DNA from: Glacieibacterium sp965200405
GTDB taxonomy: Bacteria > Pseudomonadota > Alphaproteobacteria > Sphingomonadales > Sphingomonadaceae
DNA: 64,000 nucleotides
Assembly (NCBI RefSeq): GCF_965200405.1
Contig: NZ_OZ241356.1
Coordinates: forward strand, 930,001 to 994,000
Reading direction: 5' to 3'
This document shows positions 44,018 to 52,059 of this stretch, one piece after another. Every line of letters starts with the position of its first letter. The first letter of the stretch is position 1. Made by a program: the position numbers and the translations under genes. The notes under the pieces were generated by a model. That model was given only the letters and a program-made list of their open reading frames with translations, did not search any database and was not told the DNA's origin.

Positions 44018-44614
44018 ATGTATCATCCCGACTTGTTGCCGTATTCACGGGAGCCCGATCCGCCGCGGGCCTCACCCCAATCCTGTCCGGCGCTGGTGCT
44101 CAACGCCGACTATACGCCGCTGAGCTATTACCCGCTGAGCCTGTGGTCGTGGCAGACCGCGATCAAGGCGGCATTCCTAGAGCGTGTCGACATCGTCGCC
44201 GAATACGACCGCGAGATCCGCTCGCCGTCGTTCACCATGAAGCTGCCCAGCGTCATCGCGCTGCGCCAATATGTGAAGCCGTCGAGCCACCCGGCGTTCA
44301 CGCGCTTCAACCTGTTCCTGCGCGACCGCTTCGCCTGCCAATATTGCGGGCATGGGCATGAACTGACCTTCGACCATGTCGTGCCGCGGGCCTATGGCGG
44401 CCGCACGACGTGGGAGAATGTCACGACCGCCTGCGCGCCGTGCAACCTGCGCAAGGGCGGACGCACGCCGGCAGAGGCGCACATGGGCCTGCGGACGCGG
44501 CCGTACCAGCCGAACACGCACCAGCTTCAGGAGCATGGCCGGGCCTTCCCGCCGCACTTCCTGCACGAGACGTGGCGCGACTATCTGTACTGGGATTCCG
44601 AACTGGAAGCCTGA
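44018..44614 (+). CDS. HNH endonuclease
   Basis: The 198-residue protein has an N-terminal domain (ALVLNADYTPLSYYPLSLWSWQTAIKAAF) that is standard in the free-standing bacterial HNH family. The nuclease core FACQYCGHGHELTFDHVVPRAYGGRTTWENVTTACAPCNLRKG contains two zinc CxxC pairs plus the D-H, N and H/N positions. This type is conserved on chromosomes of many alphaproteobacteria and is not tied to a mobile element here. Biological role is not established. About 270 bases upstream are non-coding. Confidence 0.9.
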   Translation: MYHPDLLPYSREPDPPRASPQSCPALVLNADYTPLSYYPLSLWSWQTAIKAAFLERVDIVAEYDREIRSPSFTMKLPSVIALRQYVKPSSHPAFTRFNLFLRDRFACQYCGHGHELTFDHVVPRAYGGRTTWENVTTACAPCNLRKGGRTPAEAHMGLRTRPYQPNTHQLQEHGRAFPPHFLHETWRDYLYWDSELEA

Positions 44615-44626
44615 ACGGCAGGCATG

Positions 44627-44662
44627 AAAAACCCGGCGGAGGCTGTGCGCCGCCCGCCGGGT
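44627..44662 (-). terminator. Rho-independent terminator (minus strand) after the first low-complexity secreted gene
   Basis: ACCCGGCGG (44631-44639) and CCGCCGGGT (44654-44662) form a perfect 9-base stem with a 14-base loop. On the minus strand it is followed by five T residues (44627-44631). It lies between the convergent HNH gene and the 44682-45044 gene. Confidence 0.75.
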
Positions 44663-44681
44663 GATCCGATCGCCTAGACGC

Positions 44682-45044
44682 TTACTGCGGCGTCGAGGTC
44701 GTGCTGTTGGTCGTCGTCGTCGAGCTGCCCATGCGGCCCTTCGACTTGCTCGTCCGGGTCTTCGACTTGGTGGTCGTCGAACCCGACATGCCGGACATGC
44801 CGGTGTCGCCGCTCATCGAGCCGTTGCTCATGGCGCCGCTGTTCATCGAACCCGGGGCCATCGCGCCGCCGGTCGAGGCTGCACCGTTGGTCATGCTGCT
44901 GTCGCTGCCGCCGGTCATGCCGCCGGGTGCCGACATGCCGCCGGCGCCCATGCTGCCGCCGGCTGCGGCCCCGCCGGTCGTCTGGGCGGCGACCGAGGTT
45001 GCGGCGATGAGTGCGGCGGCAGTGAGGATCAGAGTGGTCTTCAT
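44682..45044 (-). CDS. Low-complexity secreted protein, Gly/Ser/Met/Thr-rich
   Basis: The 120-residue product has a signal peptide (MKTTLILTAAALIAATSVAAQ). A mature chain of repeated short GGM, GSM and NGAMS blocks follows, then a basic TTTKSKTRTSKSKGR segment and a T/S-rich tail. No family is recognised. Composition predicts disorder in the periplasm or outside the cell. It is one of three such genes in a row on this strand, each with its own signal peptide. Confidence 0.75.
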   Translation of the reverse strand: MKTTLILTAAALIAATSVAAQTTGGAAAGGSMGAGGMSAPGGMTGGSDSSMTNGAASTGGAMAPGSMNSGAMSNGSMSGDTGMSGMSGSTTTKSKTRTSKSKGRMGSSTTTTNSTTSTPQ

Positions 45045-45086
45045 GGCGAAGTTCCTATTCTTGTCGGCTTGGGATCAAGCGGGAAG

Positions 45087-45111
45087 AAAAAGGGGCCGCC
45101 GAAGCGACCCC
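45087..45111 (-). terminator. Rho-independent terminator after the second low-complexity secreted gene
   Basis: On the minus strand GGGGTCGC - TTCG - GCGGCCCC forms an 8-base stem (one T-G pair) with a stable TTCG tetraloop. Five T residues follow (45087-45091). It lies 22 bases after the stop of the 45133-45576 gene. Confidence 0.85.
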
Positions 45112-45132
45112 TGATCCAGTCAAGTTTTTAGT

Positions 45133-45576
45133 TTACTGCGGTGTCGCCGGCGGGGCTGGCGGTGCCGGCGGGGTGTCGAGCGCGGCGCCCGGAGCCGGAG
45201 CCATGCCACCCGGGGCGGGGGCCATGCCACCCGGCGCGGCTGCACCGGCATCCGGCGTCATGCCACCCGGACCTGCGGCTGGACCACCGGCGGGACCGGC
45301 TGCTGCACCGCTGGACGGCGCCATGGCACCGGCATCGTTGGCGCCGCCCGTCGTCGCGCCCGCACCCATCGAACCGGGCACCGGTGCGGCCGCGCCGCCC
45401 ATGCCTGCGCCGGCGGTCGCCGAGGCGAGCTGCTTGGCGTTGAGATCCTTGGTCGCCTCGACGGCCGCGGCGGTCGAAGCCGAGCTAGCACGTGCCTTGC
45501 GCATCGGACGCGCATCGGCAGCAACCGAGGTGAGAGCGAGTGCGGCGGCTGCCGCTGCAATGATAATTCGGGTCAT
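45133..45576 (-). CDS. Low-complexity secreted protein, Ala/Gly/Pro-rich
   Basis: The 147-residue product starts with a signal peptide (MTRIIIAAAAAALALTSVAADA). A short basic region and a helix-prone Ala segment follow, then a long disordered Ala/Gly/Pro/Met tract with three PGGM(T/A)P-type units and an end of PPAPPAPPATPQ. No family is recognised. It has its own terminator, so expression is independent of the downstream relative. The same amino-acid style in both neighbours suggests a shared origin or shared location. Confidence 0.75.
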   Translation of the reverse strand: MTRIIIAAAAAALALTSVAADARPMRKARASSASTAAAVEATKDLNAKQLASATAGAGMGGAAAPVPGSMGAGATTGGANDAGAMAPSSGAAAGPAGGPAAGPGGMTPDAGAAAPGGMAPAPGGMAPAPGAALDTPPAPPAPPATPQ

Positions 45577-45679
45577 GTCATTCTCCTGAAATTGCCCTGC
45601 CCCGTTGACCCCCTAACGCCTGCTCGGTCGAAATTGTTTCGAGACGGCAAACGCCGGGTCAGTCGACAGGCGGATAAAT

Positions 45680-46042
45680 TTAGCGTGGCGGGATCGCGGG
45701 CTTGGTCGCCGCGGTGCCGCTGGTGGCCTCGCCGCCCATGCCGCCGACATTGGTGCTCGGCGTCGCTGCGATCGGCGGTGTCGCACCGACCATCGGGCTG
45801 CTCATCGGGCTGTTCATCGGCGCCGGCGTCATCGGTGCGGGCGTCCCCGGCGCTGCGCCGATCGCATCGCGCCCGGTCATCGCCCGGTCACCGGTAGTGT
45901 TCAGGCCGCTGCCGACGCCGCCATTTGTCGTCGCCGAGGGCGAGCCGATCGAGCCGGGTGCCGGGACGCCGCCCACCTGGGCCTGCGCCACGCCGGCCAG
46001 TGCCAGCAGTGCCGCGCCCGCAATTCCGTGATATATCTTCAT
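45680..46042 (-). CDS. Low-complexity secreted protein, Pro/Ser/Thr/Gly-rich
   Basis: From ATG 46042 (GGAGG upstream) the product is 120 residues with a signal peptide (IYHGIAGAALLALAGVAQAQ). The mature chain has GxPAPGSIGSPSATT, an APMTPAPMNSPMSSPMVG repeat and an end of TKPAIPPR. A longer reading would place 54 unconserved residues before the signal peptide. No family is recognised. Third member of the cluster. Confidence 0.75.
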   Translation of the reverse strand: MKIYHGIAGAALLALAGVAQAQVGGVPAPGSIGSPSATTNGGVGSGLNTTGDRAMTGRDAIGAAPGTPAPMTPAPMNSPMSSPMVGATPPIAATPSTNVGGMGGEATSGTAATKPAIPPR

Positions 46043-46202
46043 CGCTTGCCTCCTTGGCGACAGGCCATGGACTTTCGCCCCTGGTTCGCGATCAATTAAC
46101 CATCCGCTCACCGCCAAGTTGCTCACCCGGTCGCGTTGTCGGGGCGCCTGACCCTGTGCTAGTGCGGCAAATTCGCCGTCAGTCCCCCCGAAAGCCCCGC
46201 CC

Positions 46203-47501
46203 ATGATCCCGCGCTACTCACGCCCTGAAATGGTGGCGATCTGGGAGCCCGAAGCGCGTTTCCGCATCTGGTTCGAGATCGAGGCGCACGCAATGGACGC
46301 GCTGGTCGAGCTCGGCGTCGTGCCCGCCGATGCCGCGAAAGCGGTGTGGGAGCGCGGCAAGTTCGAGGTCGCCCGCATCGACGAGATCGAGCGCGAGACC
46401 AAGCACGACGTCATCGCCTTCCTGACCAACCTGGCGGAGCATGTCGGCGAGGAGGCACGCTTCGTCCACCAGGGCATGACCAGCTCCGACGTCCTCGACA
46501 CCTGCCTCGGCGTCCAGATGGCGCGCGCCGCCGACCTGATGATCGCCGATATCGACGCGCTGCTGCTGGTGCTCAAGCGCCGCGCCTATGAGTACCGCGA
46601 TACGCCGACGATCGGCCGCAGCCACGGCATCCATGCCGAGCCGACGACCTTCGGGCTCAAGATGGCGCAGGCCTATGCCGAGTTCGACCGCTGCCGCGCC
46701 CGGCTGGTGCTGGCCCGGGCCGAGGTCGCGACCTGCGCGATCTCCGGTGCCGTCGGGACCTTCGCCAACATCGACCCCTTCGTCGAAGAGCATGTCGCCA
46801 AGGCGATGGGCCTGACCATCGAGCCGGTCAGCACCCAGGTCATCCCGCGCGACCGCCACGCCATGTATTTCGCCACGCTGGGCGTCGTCGCCGGCTGCAT
46901 CGAGCGCCTAGCGACCGAGGTCCGCCACCTGCAGCGCACCGAGGTTCTGGAGGCGGAGGAGTATTTCTCGCCCGGCCAGAAGGGCAGCAGCGCGATGCCG
47001 CACAAGCGCAACCCGGTGCTGACCGAGAACCTCACCGGGCTGGCGCGGCTGGTGCGCGGCATGGTCACCCCGGCGCTGGAGAATATCGCGCTGTGGCACG
47101 AGCGCGACATCTCGCATTCCTCGGTCGAGCGGATGATCGGGCCGGATGCGACGGTGACGCTCGACTTCGCGCTCGCCCGCCTGACCAACGTCATGGACAA
47201 GTTGGTGGTGTATCCGGAGCGGATGCTGGCCAATCTCAACAAGATGGGCGGGCTGGTCCATTCGCAGCGCGTCCTGCTGGCGCTGACCCAGGCCGGCGCG
47301 TCGCGGGAGGCGAGCTACACGCTGGTCCAGCGCAACGCGATGCAGGTCTGGCAGTCGGACGGCAAGCTGCAGCTGCTCGACCTGCTGCTCGCCGATCCGG
47401 AGGTGACGGCGTATCTGCCGCCCGAGCAGCTCAAGGCGCTGTTCGACCTCGGCTATCACCTGAAGCACGTCGAGACGATTTTCGCCCGCGTCTTCGGCTG
47501 A
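46203..47501 (+). CDS. purB: Adenylosuccinate lyase
   Basis: The 432-residue enzyme releases fumarate from SAICAR and adenylosuccinate in purine synthesis. It starts MIPRYSRPEMVAIWEPEARF. Features of the fumarase/aspartase superfamily are FVHQGMTSSDVLDTCLG, GRSHGIHAEPTTFGLK with a catalytic histidine, and the flexible signature loop GSSAMPHKRNPVLTEN near residue 261. Length and ends are normal. Divergent from the secreted-protein cluster; about 160 bases of leader separate them. Confidence 0.96.
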   Translation: MIPRYSRPEMVAIWEPEARFRIWFEIEAHAMDALVELGVVPADAAKAVWERGKFEVARIDEIERETKHDVIAFLTNLAEHVGEEARFVHQGMTSSDVLDTCLGVQMARAADLMIADIDALLLVLKRRAYEYRDTPTIGRSHGIHAEPTTFGLKMAQAYAEFDRCRARLVLARAEVATCAISGAVGTFANIDPFVEEHVAKAMGLTIEPVSTQVIPRDRHAMYFATLGVVAGCIERLATEVRHLQRTEVLEAEEYFSPGQKGSSAMPHKRNPVLTENLTGLARLVRGMVTPALENIALWHERDISHSSVERMIGPDATVTLDFALARLTNVMDKLVVYPERMLANLNKMGGLVHSQRVLLALTQAGASREASYTLVQRNAMQVWQSDGKLQLLDLLLADPEVTAYLPPEQLKALFDLGYHLKHVETIFARVFG

Positions 47502-47510
47502 ACGCCGCGC

Positions 47511-48038
47511 CTAGCGGCCGAAGCGGTAGACCAGTCGCCCGCCGAGGGTGTCGAGGCCGGGGTTCTGCCCGCCGAACACCTGTGCGTGGCTGAGGTGGAC
47601 ATAGGCGACCTCCGCCGCGAACCGGCGCGACAGCTGGACGCCGAGCGCCAGCTCGGGCTCGAACAGCACCCGCGAGCCGAGGTACAGCCGGTCGTCGCGA
47701 ACCTGGTACTTGGCGCCGGAGCCGTCGTGGATGGCGACGCCGAGGCCGGGCTGGATGTAGAAGCGCCCGCCGAACGGGAAGCGCAGGCTGGCCCCCGCCG
47801 CGGCGAAGTCGACGCCGTGGTTCAGGTTCACCGAGCCGAGGACATGCAGGCGGACGTCCGCGCCGAGGAACCGGGCGACCGGCGCGCTGCGGGCGCCCGC
47901 GACAAGGTCGGTGCCGCCTTCGTAGCGGCCCGAGACCAGCCCGAAATCGAGGCCGTGTGCGGCGACCCCCGCGAAGATCTCACCCGCGGCGGCGGGGGTG
48001 GCGAGGGTCAGCGCGAGCAGGACGGCAGGTTTCAGCAT
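47511..48038 (-). CDS. PagL-like lipid A 3-O-deacylase (acyloxyacyl hydrolase family)
   Basis: From ATG 48038 the protein is 175 residues with a signal peptide (LKPAVLLALTLATPAAAGE). It forms a small outer-membrane beta-barrel ending VYRFGR. The YVHLSHAQVFGGQNPGLDTLGG region near 146-168 matches the PagL active-site pattern, with His and Ser two residues apart and the NPGLD strand. It would trim an acyl chain from lipid A (family knowledge). It begins two bases after the xerC stop. Confidence 0.82.
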   Translation of the reverse strand: MLKPAVLLALTLATPAAAGEIFAGVAAHGLDFGLVSGRYEGGTDLVAGARSAPVARFLGADVRLHVLGSVNLNHGVDFAAAGASLRFPFGGRFYIQPGLGVAIHDGSGAKYQVRDDRLYLGSRVLFEPELALGVQLSRRFAAEVAYVHLSHAQVFGGQNPGLDTLGGRLVYRFGR

Positions 48039-48040
48039 GG

Positions 48041-48958
48041 TCAGGCTCGCGGATGGGCGTTGCGGTAGACGTCGAGCAGCTGCGCCGCATCGACCTCGGT
48101 GTAGATCTGCGTCGACGACAGGCTGGCATGGCCGAGCAGCGCCTGGATCGAGCGCAGGTCGGCACCGCGCGCCAGCAGGTGGGTCGCGAAGCTGTGGCGC
48201 AGCGCATGCGGTGTCGCCGTCGCCGGCAGTCCGAGCGCGGCGCGGGCCCCCGCCATCGCGGTGCGGATCAGCTCCGGGCGCAACTGCCCGCCTTTTGCGC
48301 CGCGAAACAGCGCCTCCGACGCCGACACCGGCCAGGGACTGAGTTGCAGATAGGCGTCGACCGCCTCGCGCACCTGCGGCAGCAGCGGCACGACGCGGAT
48401 CTTGCGGCCCTTGCCCATGACCGACAGTGTCTCGCCGAGCGGCAGGTCGGCCCCGGTCAGCGACAGCGCCTCGGCGATGCGCAGGCCGGCACCGTACATC
48501 AGCAGCAGCACGGCGGTATTCCGCGCCGCGATCCACGGCAGCGCCGCCTCGTCGCCGACCCAGTCCGCCAGCGCCAAAGCTGCATCGGGGGCGACGGGAC
48601 GCGGCACCCGGCGTGGCACCTTGGGGCTCTTCAACCCCGCCAGCGCATCGCGCGAAACGCCGTGGCTGCCCGCCGCCCAGGCATAGAAGGTGCGCAGTGC
48701 CGAAACCTCGCGCGCCACCGAGGCATTGGTCAGCCCGTCACCCTGCCCGCGTCGGAAGGCGAGATAGGCGCGGAAGTCGGCCAGCGTCAGGCCGCTCAGC
48801 ATCGCCGCATCGGGCTCGCCGCCCTGCTGCCCACCGATGAACGCGACGAAGGCGTGCAGCGTCGTCGCATAGGCGCGCAGCGTATGGGCCGAGCGCCGGC
48901 GCGCGTCGCCGAGGCTGGCGAGCCACTCGACCACCATAGCGGTGGCCGGCTTGCTCAT
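48041..48958 (-). CDS. xerC: Tyrosine recombinase XerC
   Basis: The 305-residue protein has the N-terminal SAM-like core-binding domain (HTLRAYATTLHAFVAFIGGQQGG) and the catalytic domain. Catalytic residues are visible: Arg in LLLMYGAGLRIAEAL, HALRHSFATHLL (His-x-x-Arg), GHASLSSTQIYT (second His and the nucleophilic Tyr). It resolves chromosome dimers at dif with XerD. It sits six bases from the transaldolase gene on the same strand. Confidence 0.92.
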   Translation of the reverse strand: MSKPATAMVVEWLASLGDARRRSAHTLRAYATTLHAFVAFIGGQQGGEPDAAMLSGLTLADFRAYLAFRRGQGDGLTNASVAREVSALRTFYAWAAGSHGVSRDALAGLKSPKVPRRVPRPVAPDAALALADWVGDEAALPWIAARNTAVLLLMYGAGLRIAEALSLTGADLPLGETLSVMGKGRKIRVVPLLPQVREAVDAYLQLSPWPVSASEALFRGAKGGQLRPELIRTAMAGARAALGLPATATPHALRHSFATHLLARGADLRSIQALLGHASLSSTQIYTEVDAAQLLDVYRNAHPRA

Positions 48959-48964
48959 GCGGCT

Positions 48965-49618
48965 TTAGACAATTGACTGGCCGGTCTTGAGCCAATCCTC
49001 GGCGAAAGTGGCGAGGCCCTTGTCGGTCAGCGGATGGTGCGCCAGCGCGCGGATCACCGACGGCGGCATCGTCGCGACATCGGCACCCAGCTTGGCGGCC
49101 TGCAGGACATGGACCGGGTGGCGGACGCTGGCGACCAGGATCTCGGTGCCGAAGTCGTAATTGTCGTAGATCGTGCGGATATCTTCGATCAGCGTCATGC
49201 CGTCGAAGCCGATGTCGTCGAGGCGACCGACGAACGGCGAGATGAACGCCGCCCCCGCCTTGGCCGCGAGCAGCGCCTGATTGGCCGAGAAGCACAGCGT
49301 CACGTTGACCGTGACGCCCTCGTCCGCCAGCCGCCGGCAGACGGTCAGCCCGTCGAGCGTCAGCGGCACCTTGATGCAGATGTTGTCGCCGAGCTTGCGC
49401 AGCACGTCGGCCTCGCGGAGCATCTCGTCGACGCTCAGCGCGACGACCTCGGCGGAAACCGGGCCGGGGGTGAGTGCGGCGATCTCCTTGATGACTTCGA
49501 GGAAGTTGCGCCCCGACTTGTGGATCAGGCTGGGGTTGGTGGTCACCCCGTCGACGAGCCCGGTGGCGGCGAGTGCCGCGATCTCGGCGGTATCGGCAGT
49601 GTCGACGAAGAACTTCAT
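48965..49618 (-). CDS. Small transaldolase / fructose-6-phosphate aldolase (type 3)
   Basis: The 217-residue protein is the short transaldolase form: MKFFVDTADTAEIAALAATGLVDGVTTNPSLI, then Schiff-base Lys83 in NICIKVPLT. SAEVVALSVDEMLREA and the C-terminal GADVATMPPSVIRAL complete the barrel. It transfers dihydroxyacetone units in the pentose phosphate pathway. It lacks the extra helices of ~320-residue TalA/TalB. Starts head-to-head with priA. Confidence 0.92.
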   Translation of the reverse strand: MKFFVDTADTAEIAALAATGLVDGVTTNPSLIHKSGRNFLEVIKEIAALTPGPVSAEVVALSVDEMLREADVLRKLGDNICIKVPLTLDGLTVCRRLADEGVTVNVTLCFSANQALLAAKAGAAFISPFVGRLDDIGFDGMTLIEDIRTIYDNYDFGTEILVASVRHPVHVLQAAKLGADVATMPPSVIRALAHHPLTDKGLATFAEDWLKTGQSIV

Positions 49619-49720
49619 GGGGCGGCCTTTGCGGGATTTGGCGCGCTTCTAAACGCGTGGGAGGGGCGCGTCGACCCACTCGCCGCTTTGCATCCCCGTC
49701 GCGGCCATCCTATCTCCCCG

Positions 49721-51913
49721 ATGATGCCCCCCGCCATTTCCAGAGTTCGCGTCGCGGTGCTCCAGCATGGACTGGGCGCGCTCGACTATGCGGTGCCCGA
49801 GGGCATGGACCTCGCGCCCGGCGATGTCGTCGTCGTGCCGCTGGGGCCGCGCGAGATCACCGGCGTGGTCTGGGATGCCGAGCGGCTGACGGCGAAGGAC
49901 GTGCCGATCGAAAAGCTGCGCCCGGTGCGCGGCCGGCTGGAGGTGCCGCCGCTGGCCGAGCCGCTGCGCCGCCTGATCGAATGGGTCGCCGACTATTACA
50001 TGGCGCCGCTGGCCGCGGTGATCCGCATGGCGCTGTCGGTGTCGTCGGCGCTGGGCGGCGACCGCAGCGTCGTCGAGTACCGCCCGACCGGCGTCGTCCC
50101 GGCGCGCGCGACGCCGCAGCGGACGCAGGCGCTGGAGCGGCTGGGCGAGCGGCAGGGCTCGGCGCGCGACCTGGCACGGATTGGGCAGGTGTCTGAGGCG
50201 GTGATCCGCGGGCTGGTCAGTTGCGGCGCGCTGGAGCCGGTGATGGTCGCCGCCGATGCGCCGCTGCCGGTGCCGCAGCCCGGGTTCGCCGTGCCGGACC
50301 TGGAGGCCGGGCAGGCGGCGGCGGCGCAGACCCTGGTCGAGGCGGTGGCGGCGCGGGCGTTCGCGCCGGTGCTCCTCGACGGGGTGACGGGGTCGGGCAA
50401 GACCGAGGTTTATTTCGAGGCGGTGGCGGAGGCGTTGCGGCAGGGCGGGCAGACGCTGGTGCTGGTGCCGGAGATCGCGCTGACCGCGCCGTGGCTCAGC
50501 CGGTTCGAGGCGCGGTTCGGCTGTGCCCCGGTGGCGTGGCATTCGGACCTGCGCAGCAGCGAGCGGCGGCGGGTGTGGCGCGCCGTGGCGAACGGCGAGG
50601 CGCGCGTGCTGGTCGGGGCGCGCTCGGCGCTGTTCCTGCCGTTCGCCGACCTGCGCCTGATCGTCGTCGACGAGGCGCACGAGACCAGCTTCAAGCAGGA
50701 GGAAGGCGTCCATTACCACGCGCGCGACGTCGCGGTGATGCGGGCCCAGCTGGAGAGCGTGCCGGTGATCCTGGCGACCGCGACGCCCGCCATCGAGACG
50801 CGGGTCCAGGTCGAGCGCGGGCGCTACACCCGGCTGGAGCTGCCGTCGCGCTTCGGCGGCGCGACGCTGCCCGACATCGCCACCATCGACCTGCGCCATG
50901 CGCCGCCGGACCGGGGCCGCTGGCTCAGCCCGCCGCTGCTCCATGCCTTGCGCGATAATCTGGAGCGCGGCGAGCAGTCGCTGCTGTTCCTCAACCGCCG
51001 TGGCTATGCGCCTCTGACGCTGTGCCGGGCCTGCGGCGAGCGCATCCAGTGCCCGCAATGCACCGCCTGGCTGGTCGAGCACCGGCTGACCCGTCGCCTG
51101 ATGTGCCACCATTGCGGCTTCACCACGCCGCCGCCGCCCGCCTGCCCCGCCTGTGGGGCGGAGGGCATGCTGGTGCCGTGCGGGCCGGGGGTCGAGCGCC
51201 TCGCCGAGGAGGTCGCGCAGGTGCTGCCCGACGCCCGGGTGGCGCTGGTGACGTCGGACACGATCTTCTCGCCGGCCCGCGCCGCGGCATTGGTCGCGGC
51301 GGTCGAGAACCGCGAGATCGACCTGCTGATCGGCACGCAACTGGTCACCAAGGGCTATCACTTTCCCGGGCTGACGCTGGTCGGGGTGGTCGATGCCGAC
51401 CTCGGGCTGGCGGGCGGCGACCTGCGCGCCGGGGAGCGCACCTTCCAGCAGATCGCCCAGGTCGCGGGGCGAGCCGGGCGCGGCGACAAGCCGGGGCGGG
51501 TGATGCTGCAGACCCACCAGCCCGAGGCGCGGATCATGCGCGCGCTGGTCGAGTACGACCGTGAGGGTTTCTACGACGCCGAGACCGAGCAGCGCCGCGA
51601 GGTCAACGCACCGCCGTTCGGGCGCTGGGCCGGAATCGTCGTCTCGGGCGAGGACGAAAGCGCCGTCGCCGCCACCGCCCGCACCATCGCCCGCGCCGCA
51701 CCGCGCGATGCGCCCGCTGGCGAGGAGATCACCGTGCTCGGCCCCGCCCCCGCGCCGCTGGCGATGCTGCGCGGCCGCCACCGGCACCGCCTGCTGGTCC
51801 AGGCGCGGCGCTCGACGGGGTTGCAGGCGGCGCTGCGGGCGTGGCTCGGCAGCGTCGAGATCCCGGCGAGCGTGCGGGTCACGGTGGACGTGGACCCGTA
51901 CAGCTTCATGTGA
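49721..51913 (+). CDS. priA: Primosomal protein N' (replication restart helicase PriA)
   Basis: The protein is 730 residues from ATG 49721; ATG 49724 is an equal alternative. It has the N-terminal 3'-end-binding domain (VRVAVLQHGLGALDYAVPEG). The helicase core has Walker A GVTGSGKTE near 222 and Walker B VVDEAHE near 316. The zinc-binding insert CRACGERIQCPQC ... CHHCGF ... CPACG lies near 435-485, followed by VTKGYHFPG and QVAGRAGRG. PriA reloads DnaB at stalled forks. A palindromic repeat follows the stop. Confidence 0.95.
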   Translation: MMPPAISRVRVAVLQHGLGALDYAVPEGMDLAPGDVVVVPLGPREITGVVWDAERLTAKDVPIEKLRPVRGRLEVPPLAEPLRRLIEWVADYYMAPLAAVIRMALSVSSALGGDRSVVEYRPTGVVPARATPQRTQALERLGERQGSARDLARIGQVSEAVIRGLVSCGALEPVMVAADAPLPVPQPGFAVPDLEAGQAAAAQTLVEAVAARAFAPVLLDGVTGSGKTEVYFEAVAEALRQGGQTLVLVPEIALTAPWLSRFEARFGCAPVAWHSDLRSSERRRVWRAVANGEARVLVGARSALFLPFADLRLIVVDEAHETSFKQEEGVHYHARDVAVMRAQLESVPVILATATPAIETRVQVERGRYTRLELPSRFGGATLPDIATIDLRHAPPDRGRWLSPPLLHALRDNLERGEQSLLFLNRRGYAPLTLCRACGERIQCPQCTAWLVEHRLTRRLMCHHCGFTTPPPPACPACGAEGMLVPCGPGVERLAEEVAQVLPDARVALVTSDTIFSPARAAALVAAVENREIDLLIGTQLVTKGYHFPGLTLVGVVDADLGLAGGDLRAGERTFQQIAQVAGRAGRGDKPGRVMLQTHQPEARIMRALVEYDREGFYDAETEQRREVNAPPFGRWAGIVVSGEDESAVAATARTIARAAPRDAPAGEEITVLGPAPAPLAMLRGRHRHRLLVQARRSTGLQAALRAWLGSVEIPASVRVTVDVDPYSFM

Positions 51914-52007
51914 CCCTCGCTGCCCCCTCCCCCCACGGTGAGCGCTTGCGAACCGAGAGTGGGGAGGGTCGGGGTGGGGGTTCTCTGGGTCGGTCCGCGC
52001 GCAAGGG

Positions 52008-52058
52008 CCCCCACCCCGGCCCTCCCCACTCTACGCTTCGCGTGGGGGGAGGGAGCAG
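52008..52058. repeat. Intergenic GC-rich repeat, copy B
   Basis: This 51-base segment differs by one base from copy A at 32406-32456. A left half-element (51927-51984, CTCCCCCCAC ... AGTGGGGAGGGTC) is roughly its inverse complement. The whole 51914-52059 interval between priA and the convergent radical SAM gene could therefore fold into one long structure. Confidence 0.8.
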
Positions 52059-52059
52059 A

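Noticed and set aside
44627..44662. The stem near 44.64 kb as a terminator for the HNH gene
   Set aside because: The T-run is present only in the minus-strand direction; on the plus strand the stem is followed by GATCCG.
49034..49720. N-terminal extension of PriA opposite the transaldolase gene
   Set aside because: Extension is the antisense of a real transaldolase; PriA homology begins at MMPPAISRVRVAVLQHG.
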